Origin: Alphaproteobacteria bacterium UBA6149
GTDB taxonomy: Bacteria > Pseudomonadota > Alphaproteobacteria > Rickettsiales > UBA998
Direction: 5' to 3'
NCBI GenBank assembly: GCA_002423155.1
Contig: DIUV01000012.1
Coordinates: 1 to 59,685 of the forward strand
Length of the DNA stretch: 59,685 nt
Shown here piece by piece: positions 48,640-58,014 of the stretch. Position numbers and translations under genes: made by a program. Within the stretch, counting starts at the first letter, position 1, and each line of letters begins with the position of its first letter. The notes beneath the pieces are model-generated. The model ran no database searches and was not told where the DNA came from. It saw nothing but the letters and a program-made list of their open reading frames with translations.

Positions 48640-50405
48640 TATTCTCCTCCAACTGCTTTAACCGCAGTATTATTATCTGGTTGATTCTGGGCTGATTGGC
48701 TTTGGGCTGACTGATTCTGGGCTGATTGATTGGCATAATGCCGCAAAACATCATCACGCGCACCGAAATTTTCAATAGTTCCTGCGCGCATTACCAGAAT
48801 TTTATCCACCGTAGATACAATGGTGGGGCGATGGGCAACCACGACATGAGAAATTTTATGTGCACGAAGACGGGCAAGTGCTTCTACCAACATGCGCTCA
48901 CCATCTCCATCCAAGTTCAAATTTGGTTCATCCAACACCACGAAACGAGGATTTCCATAAAGCGCTCGCGCCATACCAATACGTTGACGTTGCCCCGGAG
49001 ACAGACCTAAATTACCATCCCCACATTCAGTTTCATAACCTTTCGGCAAACGCAGCACCATATCGTGCACTCCTGCTGCCATTGCCGCTTCCAGCACTTT
49101 TTCCATCGGCGCATTTACATCTAAACGTGCGATATTATCCTTAATAGTTCCACTGAACAAATCCACCTGCTGCGGCAAATATCCCACATATTGTCCAAAA
49201 TCTTTGCGATTCCATTTAAAAGTTTCCACCCCATCTAAACGCACAGTTCCATGCGTAGGCGGCAACAAACCAATAATTAACTTAGCTAAAGTAGATTTAC
49301 CCGCCGCACTTGGCCCAATAATCCCCAAGCCCTCTCCCGGAGCCAAAGAAAAATTAATCCCCTTAATAATCGGAGCAGATTGAGACGGAGTATAAACCAG
49401 ACTTTCCACCGTCAACAATCCCTTCGGCGCGGGCAGAGCAACACTTCCACGATGCAATGCCTGCTTAACTTCAAAATGTTTATTCAAACGATGCCAAGAA
49501 TCCCGGGTAGAAATCCAGCTTTTCCACAAATTAATTGCCGCTTCAAAGGGAGCCAAAGCCCGACCAGCCAAAGTAGATGAAGCAATCATCCCGCCCATAG
49601 TCAACTCATTACGAATTACCAGATAAGCCCCCACCCCCGTCATCGCCACTTGAATAATCATGCGCAAAAACCGTGAGATAGATTGAATTAACGTAGCACG
49701 ACCACTGGCAATATCTTGTTCGGCACAAGCAGATTTATGCGTAGCTTCCCAATTAGCAATAACCGCATGCATCATTCCCATAGATTCAACCGCCTCGGAA
49801 TTTCTTCCCGCCGTATCCGCCATTATTTGTGCTTTAGTACTGTGTTTAGCCGCACGCTCAACAATTTTTTTAGTTGCCAACTCATTAACCACCCCAAAAA
49901 CCAGCATTATCAGGATACCAACCACCGTAACCAGACCAAGAATGGGGTTGATGGCATAAATAACAAATAAAAATATCAAAGACCAAGGAATATCCAACAA
50001 TGCAGCCGCCCCCTGCCCCCCGACAAATCCGCGCACAACCGCCAAATCTCGTTGCATACTAGCGGCACTAGTCATCCCCCCACCTGCCGAAGAACGGGTA
50101 ATCGCATAAGATAACAACTCTGGCGCTAAAGAGCGATCCATCCACTCGGCAATGCTCGACAAAATCATGCCGCGCACCGCAGAAAAAAAACTATAAAAAG
50201 CGAAAAAAACCACCACAATCACGGTTAGCATAATCAAAGTTTCTAAGCTGTGACTAGAAAAAACCTTATCCATCACCAACATAGAATACATCGGCAATGC
50301 CAACATCATAACATTAGACGCCAAACTAAAAATTGATGCGTAAACCAAACTACGCTTCATTTTCTGCAAAGCAGCCTGTAGGGGGGTCTCTTTATCTTGA
50401 GCCAT
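48639..50405 (-). CDS. PrtD-type ABC transporter of a type I secretion system
   Basis: The 588-residue exporter has a six-helix membrane domain (about 20-310) and an ATPase domain with Walker A GPSAAGKSTLAK near 363, signature LSPGQRQR, Walker B FVVLDEPNLNLD and the H-loop VVVAHRP. It lacks the C39-like N-terminal domain of HlyB, as in protease and lipase exporters. The C-terminus carries a 5-residue repeat (NQSAQ and SQSAQ) from a 15-base tandem array. Confidence 0.92.
   Translation of the reverse strand: MAQDKETPLQAALQKMKRSLVYASIFSLASNVMMLALPMYSMLVMDKVFSSHSLETLIMLTVIVVVFFAFYSFFSAVRGMILSSIAEWMDRSLAPELLSYAITRSSAGGGMTSAASMQRDLAVVRGFVGGQGAAALLDIPWSLIFLFVIYAINPILGLVTVVGILIMLVFGVVNELATKKIVERAAKHSTKAQIMADTAGRNSEAVESMGMMHAVIANWEATHKSACAEQDIASGRATLIQSISRFLRMIIQVAMTGVGAYLVIRNELTMGGMIASSTLAGRALAPFEAAINLWKSWISTRDSWHRLNKHFEVKQALHRGSVALPAPKGLLTVESLVYTPSQSAPIIKGINFSLAPGEGLGIIGPSAAGKSTLAKLIIGLLPPTHGTVRLDGVETFKWNRKDFGQYVGYLPQQVDLFSGTIKDNIARLDVNAPMEKVLEAAMAAGVHDMVLRLPKGYETECGDGNLGLSPGQRQRIGMARALYGNPRFVVLDEPNLNLDGDGERMLVEALARLRAHKISHVVVAHRPTIVSTVDKILVMRAGTIENFGARDDVLRHYANQSAQNQSAQSQSAQNQPDNNTAVKAVGGE
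48681..48734. repeat. 15-base tandem repeat at the 3' end of the PrtD-type gene
   Basis: About three and a half units of TTCTGGGCTGATTGG-like sequence encode repeated NQSAQ on the minus strand. The unit keeps the frame, so unit number can vary without loss of the protein. Confidence 0.8.
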
Positions 50406-50782
50406 AATTTTACACTTCGGGTTTTTTATAATAGCATTTGCAATTATTCCCTTTTAGCAATTATTGCAATATATGTTTTTCTTTTGCATGGCTATTTCAC
50501 CAATCGTTAGTTTCGTCTTTTTTCACTAAAATATCTCTTGTCATACCGCCGTAGGGCGGTATCCATGCCCATCAACTAGCATATAAGCCAATGGTTTGGC
50601 ATGGATGCCGCTCTACAGCGGCATGACGACGGAGAGTTTTATTACAAAAAGACGAAATTAACGATTGGTGAAATCACCCTATTCATTTGCCTTTAATATT
50701 GAAGTGCTAATATTTTTTATCCTTGCTCCATATCTAAATTTAAGTATAAAAAACCTAATTATAATAATTAAGAAGATAAATA
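50406..50782. other. Divergent gap between the type I exporter and dcd
   Basis: The 377-base gap contains the family B palindrome (50494-50674) and AT-rich flanks. The right flank, with runs such as CCTAATTATAATAATTAAG, probably carries the dcd promoter and leader. No gene was found. Confidence 0.5.
50494..50674. repeat. Palindromic intergenic element, family B copy 2
   Basis: Arms of 27 bases (ATTTCACCAATCGTTAGTTT... at 50494-50520 and inverted at 50648-50674) differ at one position. The interior TATCCATGCC...GGCATGGATGCC is the reverse complement of the interior of copy 1, so the whole element is in the opposite orientation. It ends near a GACGACGGAGAG block like the family C arm. Confidence 0.85.
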
Positions 50783-51340
50783 ATGAGCATAATGCCCGAC
50801 CATTGGATTCGCAAAATGGCGAATAATGAACAAATGATTGAACCATTTGTCGAAGAACTTTCTCGAGAAGGGGTGATTTCTTATGGAGTTTCTTCTTATG
50901 GTTATGATGCACGCGTATCAGATGAATTCAAGATTTTTACCAATGTAGATTCAGCAATTGTGGATCCCAAAGCTTTTCCAGACACAGGATTTGTTGACCG
51001 CAAAACCCCCGTATGCACCATTCCGCCCAATAGTTTTGTTCTGGCACGCACAGTAGAATATTTCCGCATCCCCAAAGATGTATTGGTTATTTGTGTAGGA
51101 AAATCAACCTATGCACGTTGTGGCATTATTGTCAATGTTACGCCCTTAGAACCGGGATGGGAAGGACATGTAACTTTAGAGTTTTCTAACACCACCCCTC
51201 TACCTGCAAGAATTTATGCTTTTGAGGGAGCTTGTCAGTTTTTATTTTTCAAAGGTGATTCCCCCTGCGAAGTCGCTTATAGCGACCGCAAGGGTAAATA
51301 TATGAATCAAACAGGAGTAGTGCTACCCCGTATTGATTAG
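50783..51340 (+). CDS. dcd: dCTP deaminase
   Basis: This 185-residue trimeric enzyme turns dCTP into dUTP for dTTP synthesis. The family blocks are DHWIRKMAN at the start, SYGVSSYGYDARVSDEFKIF, the nucleotide-binding GKSTYARCGIIVNVTPLEPG and WEGHVTLEFSNTTPLPARIY with the catalytic glutamate. It is the long (alphaproteobacterial) Dcd form. It stands alone, convergent with cysQ across 26 bases. Confidence 0.96.
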   Translation: MSIMPDHWIRKMANNEQMIEPFVEELSREGVISYGVSSYGYDARVSDEFKIFTNVDSAIVDPKAFPDTGFVDRKTPVCTIPPNSFVLARTVEYFRIPKDVLVICVGKSTYARCGIIVNVTPLEPGWEGHVTLEFSNTTPLPARIYAFEGACQFLFFKGDSPCEVAYSDRKGKYMNQTGVVLPRID

Positions 51341-51366
51341 TTGGGGCATTGATTAGCCGAAATTGA

Positions 51367-52104
51367 TTAATTACCCTTGGCTATAAATCCAGGATTTAAA
51401 AAATTGGGCTTGGCATAATCAAAGACGCTGCCGTCAATTTTCGTTAAACTTCCACCTGCTGCCAACAATATTGCATGACCTGCGGCGGTATCCCATTCCA
51501 TAGTTGGACCTAAGCGTGGATATATATCCGCGCTACCTTCTGCCACTTTACAGAATTTCAAAGAGCTAGAGGCAGAAACCGCCACATAATCAGGATAATC
51601 TTTTAATATATAATTCAACTCCCCCTCTGCATGACGCTGACTGAGAATAATTTTTGCTGGGTGCGATATTGTTTGCTTGGTTTGTATCGGATTTTCTCCA
51701 CAAAGAGCACCAAAACCAACTGCGCCCGTATATAATTCATTAGTGGCTGGCAAGAATATCACGCCCAATTGCGGGACTCCTCGGACAATCAGCCCAATAT
51801 TAACCGTAAAGTCATTATCTCCTCTGATAAAAGCGCGTGTGCCATCAAGCGGATCCACCAACCAAAATTCATCCCCTAATTGCCGAGAATCAGGCAGATT
51901 TCCCTCTTCAGAAACCACGGGAATATCTGGGAAATTTGCCAACAAAGCGGCGACAATCAGCGCATTTGCCTCCTCATCCGCCGCGGTTACTGGCGAATTA
52001 TCCGCCTTTTTAACCACCGATATACCGCCCAAATCACGATGGCGCATAATAGCAGCACCTGCGGCAATAGAAATTTCTGATAATAATTTTAATTTTTTGT
52101 GCAT
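51367..52104 (-). CDS. cysQ: 3'(2'),5'-bisphosphate nucleotidase CysQ
   Basis: This 245-residue inositol-monophosphatase-fold enzyme hydrolyses PAP to AMP in sulfur assimilation. Metal and lithium-sensitive motifs are seen: PVVSEEGNLP, WLVDPLDGTRAFIRGDNDFTVN and MEWDTAAGHAIL near the C-terminus. The adjacent gap carries a family C palindrome. An inositol monophosphatase role is a weaker alternative. Confidence 0.9.
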   Translation of the reverse strand: MHKKLKLLSEISIAAGAAIMRHRDLGGISVVKKADNSPVTAADEEANALIVAALLANFPDIPVVSEEGNLPDSRQLGDEFWLVDPLDGTRAFIRGDNDFTVNIGLIVRGVPQLGVIFLPATNELYTGAVGFGALCGENPIQTKQTISHPAKIILSQRHAEGELNYILKDYPDYVAVSASSSLKFCKVAEGSADIYPRLGPTMEWDTAAGHAILLAAGGSLTKIDGSVFDYAKPNFLNPGFIAKGN

Positions 52105-52469
52105 GAAAAATATTTAGAACTTTTTGTGCTTGAAGCAATATACCACACTACAACGCTATATATTGAAATATAACAAAAGAGGACATATTCTCCGCCGTCA
52201 TTCCCGTGCAGACGGGAATCTCTGTCGCCAATAATTAATCACTCGCAAGTGGAAAAAGGGATTCCCGTCTGCACGGGAATGACGATGGAGAATGTGACTT
52301 CAACAAAAGATGCTTTTCTTTCAATAAATTTGCAATATTAACAATAATTCAGTGTAGCCTAGCCTAGCAATTTAGAACTTTTTGTGCTTAGCACAAGCAA
52401 ATTGTTTTGACCGTAAGGCGATAGCGTTCTATGTGAGAAGCCAGATAGAACATCTTTTGGGGACTATAA
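52105..52469. other. Leader region of the glutamate dehydrogenase gene with repeats
   Basis: This 365-base gap holds no gene. A 19-base direct repeat (TTTAGAACTTTTTGTGCTT) occurs at 52113-52131 and 52371-52389 and brackets the family C palindrome. Downstream are a TTGTGC/GCACAA hairpin at 52382-52396 and a GTTCTAT/ATAGAAC hairpin at 52426-52451, then GGGGA 8 bases before the ATG. The 3' part may be a structured 5' leader. I cannot match it to a known riboswitch. Confidence 0.5.
52187..52293. repeat. Palindromic element, family C copy 2
   Basis: Arms of 33 bases (ATTCTCCGCCGTCATTCCCG... at 52187-52219 and inverted at 52261-52293) differ at two positions and flank a 41-base loop. The CGTCATTCCCGTGCAGACGG arm is like repeats frequent in many proteobacterial genomes. 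Confidence 0.9.
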
Positions 52470-55400
52470 ATGTTGGATAATTATCAAAAATTATTTGAAG
52501 AAAAAATCACTGCCATACTTGCTAAAACAAATAATGCGGCAAGCACACCTTCTATCAGCCTGTTTACAAAGCAGTTTTACAACAAACTGCCGATTGCGGA
52601 CTTAAAAAAGATAGATAATCATCTCGCTGGGCAAATTGCCCTTTCTGCGTATGATTTTTTGCAAACGCGCACCCCCAATGAACCAAAAATTCGGGTGTTT
52701 AATCTACCCTCATCCTCTGAAAATTCGGCACGTGGGCTAACGATTATTGAAATAATCAATAATGACATGGCGTTTTTAGTTGATTCTATTTCCGCCACCT
52801 TAGTGCAGCAAGGTTTCACTATTTTAGAGACTATTCATCCCATTCTTCGCCTTAAGCGTGATAAATTAGGCAAATTAGAGCATCTAAGTGAAGATGCCAA
52901 CGAAACTTACCAAGAAGAATCCTTTATTCATCTACAAATTTCTCCTTTACCTGCCAATATCTCTGCTGAACAATTAGTAGAGAAACTGCAATTCACCCTT
53001 AAAAATGTCTATGCTTGTGTGCATGATTGGCAAGATTTAATGACCAAGGCAAATCAGGTTCGCCAAGAAATTGCGAGCATAAAGCAAGGGTTTGAACCAG
53101 CAGAAATCAATGAAGTGGCAGACTTCATGGGTTGGTTAATTGATAAAAACTTCGTTTTCTTAGGCTATATTGAATATGATTTCTTTGATAAAGATGGCAA
53201 AGAGAACTTAAGCATCGTAGAGAATTCCGCGAGCGGAATATTCAAAATAGAAGGCAATGGGCTAAAACAACGGGGCTTAGCCGCCCTGCCCGTAGAATTA
53301 CAACGTTTTGCAACGGAGCCTAATCTGATTGAAATTACCAAAGCATTGGTAAAATCTCCCGTTCATCGCATGGTGCCCATGGATTATATTGGCATTAAAC
53401 GTTTTGACAAAACAGGCAAAGTAATTGGTGAAAGCCGCTTTTTGGGGCTATTCACTTCGGTAGTATATTATCAAGGCGCCGATTCAATTCCCTTTATCCG
53501 CCGCAAAATCGCCCGCATCTTAGAACGCTCAGGATATGAATTAGCCAGCCATAGCGGAAAATCTCTCCGCGCCATTTTAGAATTTTTCCCTCGCGATGAA
53601 TTATTCCAAATATCCGAAGATGATTTATTTGATATATCCATTGGGGTAATGTCTTTAGAAGCAAAGCCAGAAATAAAAGTTTTTGCTCGCAAAGATCGTT
53701 ATGAGCGTTTTGTAAGCATATTTGTTTATATGCCGCGTGATCGTTTCAGCACCTTTGTGCGTGAACAAGTAATCAAGCTACTAGAAGAAGCTTATGAAGG
53801 CGCGATTTCTGATTTTTATACCCAATTGACAGATTCTCCCTTGGCGCGTTTGCAAGTTATTTTGCGCACCACTCCTAATCAGGTTGCCAACCCAGATTTA
53901 GAGCTCCTTTCCGACAAAATCACCGGATTAGTCCATTTTTGGGATGATTCTTTGCGCGAAGAATTAGGCAAAAACAAAGGCGAAGCGCAAGCGGAAGAAT
54001 TAATGCGCATTTTCCAAAATGCTTTTCCTAAGACTTATGTAAATTTCTATACTGCACCAGCCGCCGCACAAGACATTGAAAACATTTTAGAAACTATTGA
54101 TAGCCAACAACCATCGGTGTACTTGGAAGCTGGCGAAGCTAATAATTTCCATTTAAAAATAGCTACCACCGAGCAAAACACTGCTTTGTCGGATATGTTG
54201 CCGATTTTAGAAAATCTCGGTTGCCGCGTTTTAGATGTAAATCCCTTCACCATCACGCCCAATAATTGCCAACCCGTAATATTGCGCGACTTCACCTTAG
54301 CACTGCGCACAGGCGAAAAATTAGATATTGCCGCTTGCGCCGAGAATTTCCAGATAGCTTTGAAAAAAATCTGGTGCAAGCAAGTAGAAAATGATGGCTA
54401 TAACACACTAATTTTACGCGCCGGGCTAACTTGGCGCCAAGCAATGTTGTTGCGAGCTTATGGTAAATACATCAAACAAGTGGGCCTGCCCTATAACGAG
54501 GCTTATGTTGCGGCAGCACTAGAAGCACACCCCCAAATTGCGCATTTATTGGTAAAATTATTCGAAACGCGTTTTTCCATCAGCGAGAATGCTCAACGGG
54601 CAGAATTAGAAAAAGCTATCTTGAGCGAAATTGATACGGCTTTAGCTCGAGTAAGCAATCTAGCGGAAGACCGTATCTTGCGCCAATTCTCCGCCACGAT
54701 TATGGCGAGTTTACGCAGTAATTACTTCCAAACCGACGCGGACAATCAGCCCAAAACGTACTTGTCGATTAAATTAGACTCACAAAAAGTGCCGGAGCTA
54801 CCTTTGCCGCGCCCATTATACGAAATTTTCGTTTATTCCATCCGCACCGAAGGCATTCACTTACGCGGCGGCACGGTGGCGCGTGGAGGATTACGCTGGT
54901 CCGATCGCAACGAAGATTTCCGTACCGAAGTTTTAGGCTTGATGAAAGCGCAGATGGTAAAAAATTCGGTGATTGTTCCCGTGGGTTCCAAAGGTGGTTT
55001 TGTACTCAAACAAGCCACCAACAGCCGCGAAGCCCTCATGGAAGAAGGCATTTTTTGTTATAAACAATATCTCGCTGGTTTATTAGATATTACCGATAAT
55101 ATCATCGCCGGAAAAATTGTTCCCCCAGCCCAAGTGGTGCGCCATGATAATGACGATCCCTATCTGGTAGTCGCCGCCGACAAAGGCACGGCGAGTTTCT
55201 CCGACATTGCTAATTCTGTGTCCATAGAATACGGCTTTTGGCTGGGAGATGCCTTCGCCTCTGGCGGTTCTGCGGGTTATGACCATAAAAAAATGGCGAT
55301 TACCGCACGGGGCGCTTGGGTCTCCGTCGCGCGGCATTTTCGCGAAATGGGTATTGATATTCAAACGCAAGATTTCACCGTGGCAGGCATTGGCGATATG

Positions 55401-57266
55401 TCGGGCGATGTGTTTGGTAACGGCATGTTACTCTCGCGGCATATTCGCTTAGTGGCGGCCTTTAACCACCGACATATTTTCTTTGACCCGAAACCTGAAG
55501 CAGAAAAATCTTTTATTGAGCGCGAGCGTTTGTTTAACTTACCCCGTTCAGGCTGGGATGATTATGACCAAACACTAATTTCTGCTGGCGGTGGCATCTT
55601 TGACCGCAGCGCGAAAACCATTAAGTTAAGCCCCGAAATTCAAGCCATACTGGGCACGAATGAAAAAACTCTCTCGCCTGACCAATGCATCAATCTTATC
55701 CTCAAAGCCCCAGTAGATTTACTGTGGAATGGTGGAATTGGCACTTATGTGAAAGCCGCAGATGAATCGCATGAAAGTGTGGGGGACCGTACCAATAATA
55801 ATTTGCGCATCAATGCCGACGAACTACGCTGCAAAGTAATTGGTGAAGGCGGAAACCTTGGATTTACCCAAAAAGGACGCATTGCTTATGCCAAAAATGC
55901 TGGGCGCATCAATACCGACTTTATTGATAATTCCGCGGGCGTAGATTGCTCCGACCATGAAGTAAACATCAAAATCGCCCTGAGCGCCTCTGAAAGCGCA
56001 GGCACCTTAACTCGGGAAAACCGCGATATATTACTAGCATCCATGACCGATGATGTGGCGCATTTAGTGCTGCGTGACAATGTCTTGCAAAGCCAAGCCA
56101 TCACCATCGCCCAGCGCCAAGGCTATGATTTACTGGAATCACAAACCCAGCTAATGCGTTCTTTGGAGCAAGAACATCTGCTCCATCGAGGCATTGAGTT
56201 CTTGCCGACTGATAAAGAAATCGCCGTGCGTGCCAGCGAGCATGAGGGCTTAACCCGTCCAGAATTGGCGGTGTTGCTTTCTTACACCAAAATTTCCGTA
56301 TATAATAACCTGCTCGCTTCTGAATTACCCGATGCGCCTTATTATGAACAGGAATTACTTGATTATTTCCCGCAGGCCATGCGCCAGAATTATGGCGAGG
56401 AAATTCGCGCGCATCGTCTGCGCCGCGAAATTATCGCCACGATAATTACCAATAATCTGGTTAATTATGCCGGGCTAACCTTCTTCCACTCGGCATTAAC
56501 CGAAACCGGGCGTTTAGGCTGTGATATTGCCCGTGCTTATACTTTGGCACGTGATGTATTCGGCTTAAAAAACCTCTGGGCAGGAGTGGAAGCGCAAGAC
56601 GGAAAAGTAGCAGTAAATGTGCAAGTGGAAATGTTTAAAGAAATTTCCAAATTCTTAGAACGTGCCGCTTTCTGGTTCTTACATAATTGCCCTCAACCGC
56701 TAGATATTAGCCAAGTAATGCAAAATTACGCTGAAGGAATTGCCGAATATAACCAAAATTTCCACGAGATGATAACCGATGGGATTAAACGCAGTTTCAG
56801 CAATAAAGAAAATTCTTTAGTCAGTAATGGCGTCCCCAAAGAATTAGCGGCAAACATCGCCCAGTTAGATTTATTAGCCGCCGCTTTAGATATCGTCCAA
56901 GTTGCTAAAGAAGCAAAACTATCGGTACAAATCGTAGGCAAAATCTATTACCGGATTGGCAAAATACTACAATTAGGCTGGATGCGCCGCGCCTGTTCTG
57001 CCATCCATGCGGAAGATCATTGGGCACATCAAGCGATTAAAGCTTTGGCAAATGAGCTCTATGACGAACAACGCCGCCTAACTCAAGCGGCAATCAATCA
57101 TATCGCTCATGATAAAGATTATGATAATATCGCCCATAATTGGCAAAAAGCTAACGCCCAGCCCGTAGAACGCTTCCGCAAATTAGTAGGTGAATTAAAA
57201 GCAGTTTCTGGGCATGATATTTCCATGCTGGTAGTGGCGTTACGGCATTTACGCGGAATTGGTTGA
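52470..57266 (+). CDS. gdh: NAD-specific glutamate dehydrogenase, 180-kDa type
   Basis: This 1598-residue enzyme oxidises glutamate to 2-oxoglutarate with NAD. The first half (about 1-700) carries ACT-like regulatory regions, including FLGYIEYDFFDKDG and DYIGIKRFDKTGKVIGESRFLG. The catalytic core (about 780-1200) has GGLRWSDRNEDFRTEVLGLM, VPVGSKGGFVLKQ, GAWVSVARHFREMGID, FTVAGIGDMSGDVFGNGMLL and GEGGNLGFTQKGRIAYA. A helical C-terminal part follows. This large form is common in alphaproteobacteria and Rickettsia. It is followed after 9 bases by a HEPN/MNT pair. Confidence 0.95.
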   Translation: MLDNYQKLFEEKITAILAKTNNAASTPSISLFTKQFYNKLPIADLKKIDNHLAGQIALSAYDFLQTRTPNEPKIRVFNLPSSSENSARGLTIIEIINNDMAFLVDSISATLVQQGFTILETIHPILRLKRDKLGKLEHLSEDANETYQEESFIHLQISPLPANISAEQLVEKLQFTLKNVYACVHDWQDLMTKANQVRQEIASIKQGFEPAEINEVADFMGWLIDKNFVFLGYIEYDFFDKDGKENLSIVENSASGIFKIEGNGLKQRGLAALPVELQRFATEPNLIEITKALVKSPVHRMVPMDYIGIKRFDKTGKVIGESRFLGLFTSVVYYQGADSIPFIRRKIARILERSGYELASHSGKSLRAILEFFPRDELFQISEDDLFDISIGVMSLEAKPEIKVFARKDRYERFVSIFVYMPRDRFSTFVREQVIKLLEEAYEGAISDFYTQLTDSPLARLQVILRTTPNQVANPDLELLSDKITGLVHFWDDSLREELGKNKGEAQAEELMRIFQNAFPKTYVNFYTAPAAAQDIENILETIDSQQPSVYLEAGEANNFHLKIATTEQNTALSDMLPILENLGCRVLDVNPFTITPNNCQPVILRDFTLALRTGEKLDIAACAENFQIALKKIWCKQVENDGYNTLILRAGLTWRQAMLLRAYGKYIKQVGLPYNEAYVAAALEAHPQIAHLLVKLFETRFSISENAQRAELEKAILSEIDTALARVSNLAEDRILRQFSATIMASLRSNYFQTDADNQPKTYLSIKLDSQKVPELPLPRPLYEIFVYSIRTEGIHLRGGTVARGGLRWSDRNEDFRTEVLGLMKAQMVKNSVIVPVGSKGGFVLKQATNSREALMEEGIFCYKQYLAGLLDITDNIIAGKIVPPAQVVRHDNDDPYLVVAADKGTASFSDIANSVSIEYGFWLGDAFASGGSAGYDHKKMAITARGAWVSVARHFREMGIDIQTQDFTVAGIGDMSGDVFGNGMLLSRHIRLVAAFNHRHIFFDPKPEAEKSFIERERLFNLPRSGWDDYDQTLISAGGGIFDRSAKTIKLSPEIQAILGTNEKTLSPDQCINLILKAPVDLLWNGGIGTYVKAADESHESVGDRTNNNLRINADELRCKVIGEGGNLGFTQKGRIAYAKNAGRINTDFIDNSAGVDCSDHEVNIKIALSASESAGTLTRENRDILLASMTDDVAHLVLRDNVLQSQAITIAQRQGYDLLESQTQLMRSLEQEHLLHRGIEFLPTDKEIAVRASEHEGLTRPELAVLLSYTKISVYNNLLASELPDAPYYEQELLDYFPQAMRQNYGEEIRAHRLRREIIATIITNNLVNYAGLTFFHSALTETGRLGCDIARAYTLARDVFGLKNLWAGVEAQDGKVAVNVQVEMFKEISKFLERAAFWFLHNCPQPLDISQVMQNYAEGIAEYNQNFHEMITDGIKRSFSNKENSLVSNGVPKELAANIAQLDLLAAALDIVQVAKEAKLSVQIVGKIYYRIGKILQLGWMRRACSAIHAEDHWAHQAIKALANELYDEQRRLTQAAINHIAHDKDYDNIAHNWQKANAQPVERFRKLVGELKAVSGHDISMLVVALRHLRGIG

Positions 57267-57275
57267 GAGAAAGAT

Positions 57276-57710
57276 ATGGACAAAAAACCGACAAAAGAAA
57301 CCCCTCGCTGGAAATATCGCTTTGATAATTACCGCCGTGCGTTTTCTTTGCTGCGTGAGGCAATAGAACTAAAACAAGAACGCGAATTAACCCAACTAGA
57401 ACAAGAAGGTATTATCCAACGTTTTGAATATACTTGGGAGCTCGCATGGAAATTGCTCAAAGATTATCTTGAATATAACGGCATAAATCTGGCAACCATT
57501 ACCCCCAGCGCTACGATTAAAGCTGCTTTTGCCGCAAAAATCATTGCTAATGGTGAAGGTTGGATGCAGGCTTTAGATGCACGCAATAAAATGTCACATA
57601 CTTATGATTTTAAAGTTTTTTCACAGATAATTACTGATATTGAACAAAATTATCTGCATTTATTTGACCAATTATACATGAAGTTACTGGATAAATTATT
57701 GGAGGTATGA
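57276..57710 (+). CDS. HEPN-domain protein, nucleotidyltransferase substrate-binding family (HepT-like toxin candidate)
   Basis: This 144-residue all-helical protein of the HI0074 type contains the HEPN motif R-x4-H-x-Y as RNKMSHTY, with Arg103, His108 and Tyr110. In studied HepT/MntA pairs this motif forms an RNase site, and the MNT partner silences it by adding AMP to the tyrosine. The N-terminal WKYRFDNYRRAFSLLREAI and FEYTWELAWKLLKDYLEY are family hallmarks. It starts 9 bases after gdh, and its stop is one base before the ATG of its partner. Confidence 0.87.
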   Translation: MDKKPTKETPRWKYRFDNYRRAFSLLREAIELKQERELTQLEQEGIIQRFEYTWELAWKLLKDYLEYNGINLATITPSATIKAAFAAKIIANGEGWMQALDARNKMSHTYDFKVFSQIITDIEQNYLHLFDQLYMKLLDKLLEV

Positions 57711-57711
57711 C

Positions 57712-58014
57712 ATGTCGCAACATGGCTTAACTACCAGCCAACTGGAAATCATCGGCAAGATACTAAAACCATACGCAGACAAAATAGAAAAAGTCGGCTT
57801 TTTTGGTTCACGAGCTACGGGGAGATACACTCCCAGCTCCGACATTGATTTAGTGCTTTATGGCGATTTAGACACGAAAACCATCGACCATCTATGGACG
57901 CTTTTCGATGAAAGCAGCCTACCCTTCAAAGTAGATGTGCTCGCCTACCAATTAATCAACCATAAAGCTCTTAAACAACATATAGATGAAGTGCTATTAC
58001 CCATTAAGTTCTAA
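57712..58014 (+). CDS. Minimal nucleotidyltransferase (MNT, MntA-like antitoxin candidate)
   Basis: This 100-residue polymerase-beta-fold protein of the HI0073 type contains the complete G-S-x10-D-x-D motif: Gly32, Ser33, then Asp44 and Asp46 in FGSRATGRYTPSSDIDLVLY. A third aspartate lies in FKVDVLAYQ. An intact active site suggests it can AMPylate its HEPN partner. The gene overlaps the end of the convergent outer-membrane gene by 4 bases. Confidence 0.88.
   Translation: MSQHGLTTSQLEIIGKILKPYADKIEKVGFFGSRATGRYTPSSDIDLVLYGDLDTKTIDHLWTLFDESSLPFKVDVLAYQLINHKALKQHIDEVLLPIKF

Noticed and set aside
48681..48734. RTX-like repeats at the exporter C-terminus
   Set aside because: The repeats encode NQSAQ, not glycine/aspartate calcium-binding nonapeptides, and they lie in the transporter rather than in a substrate.
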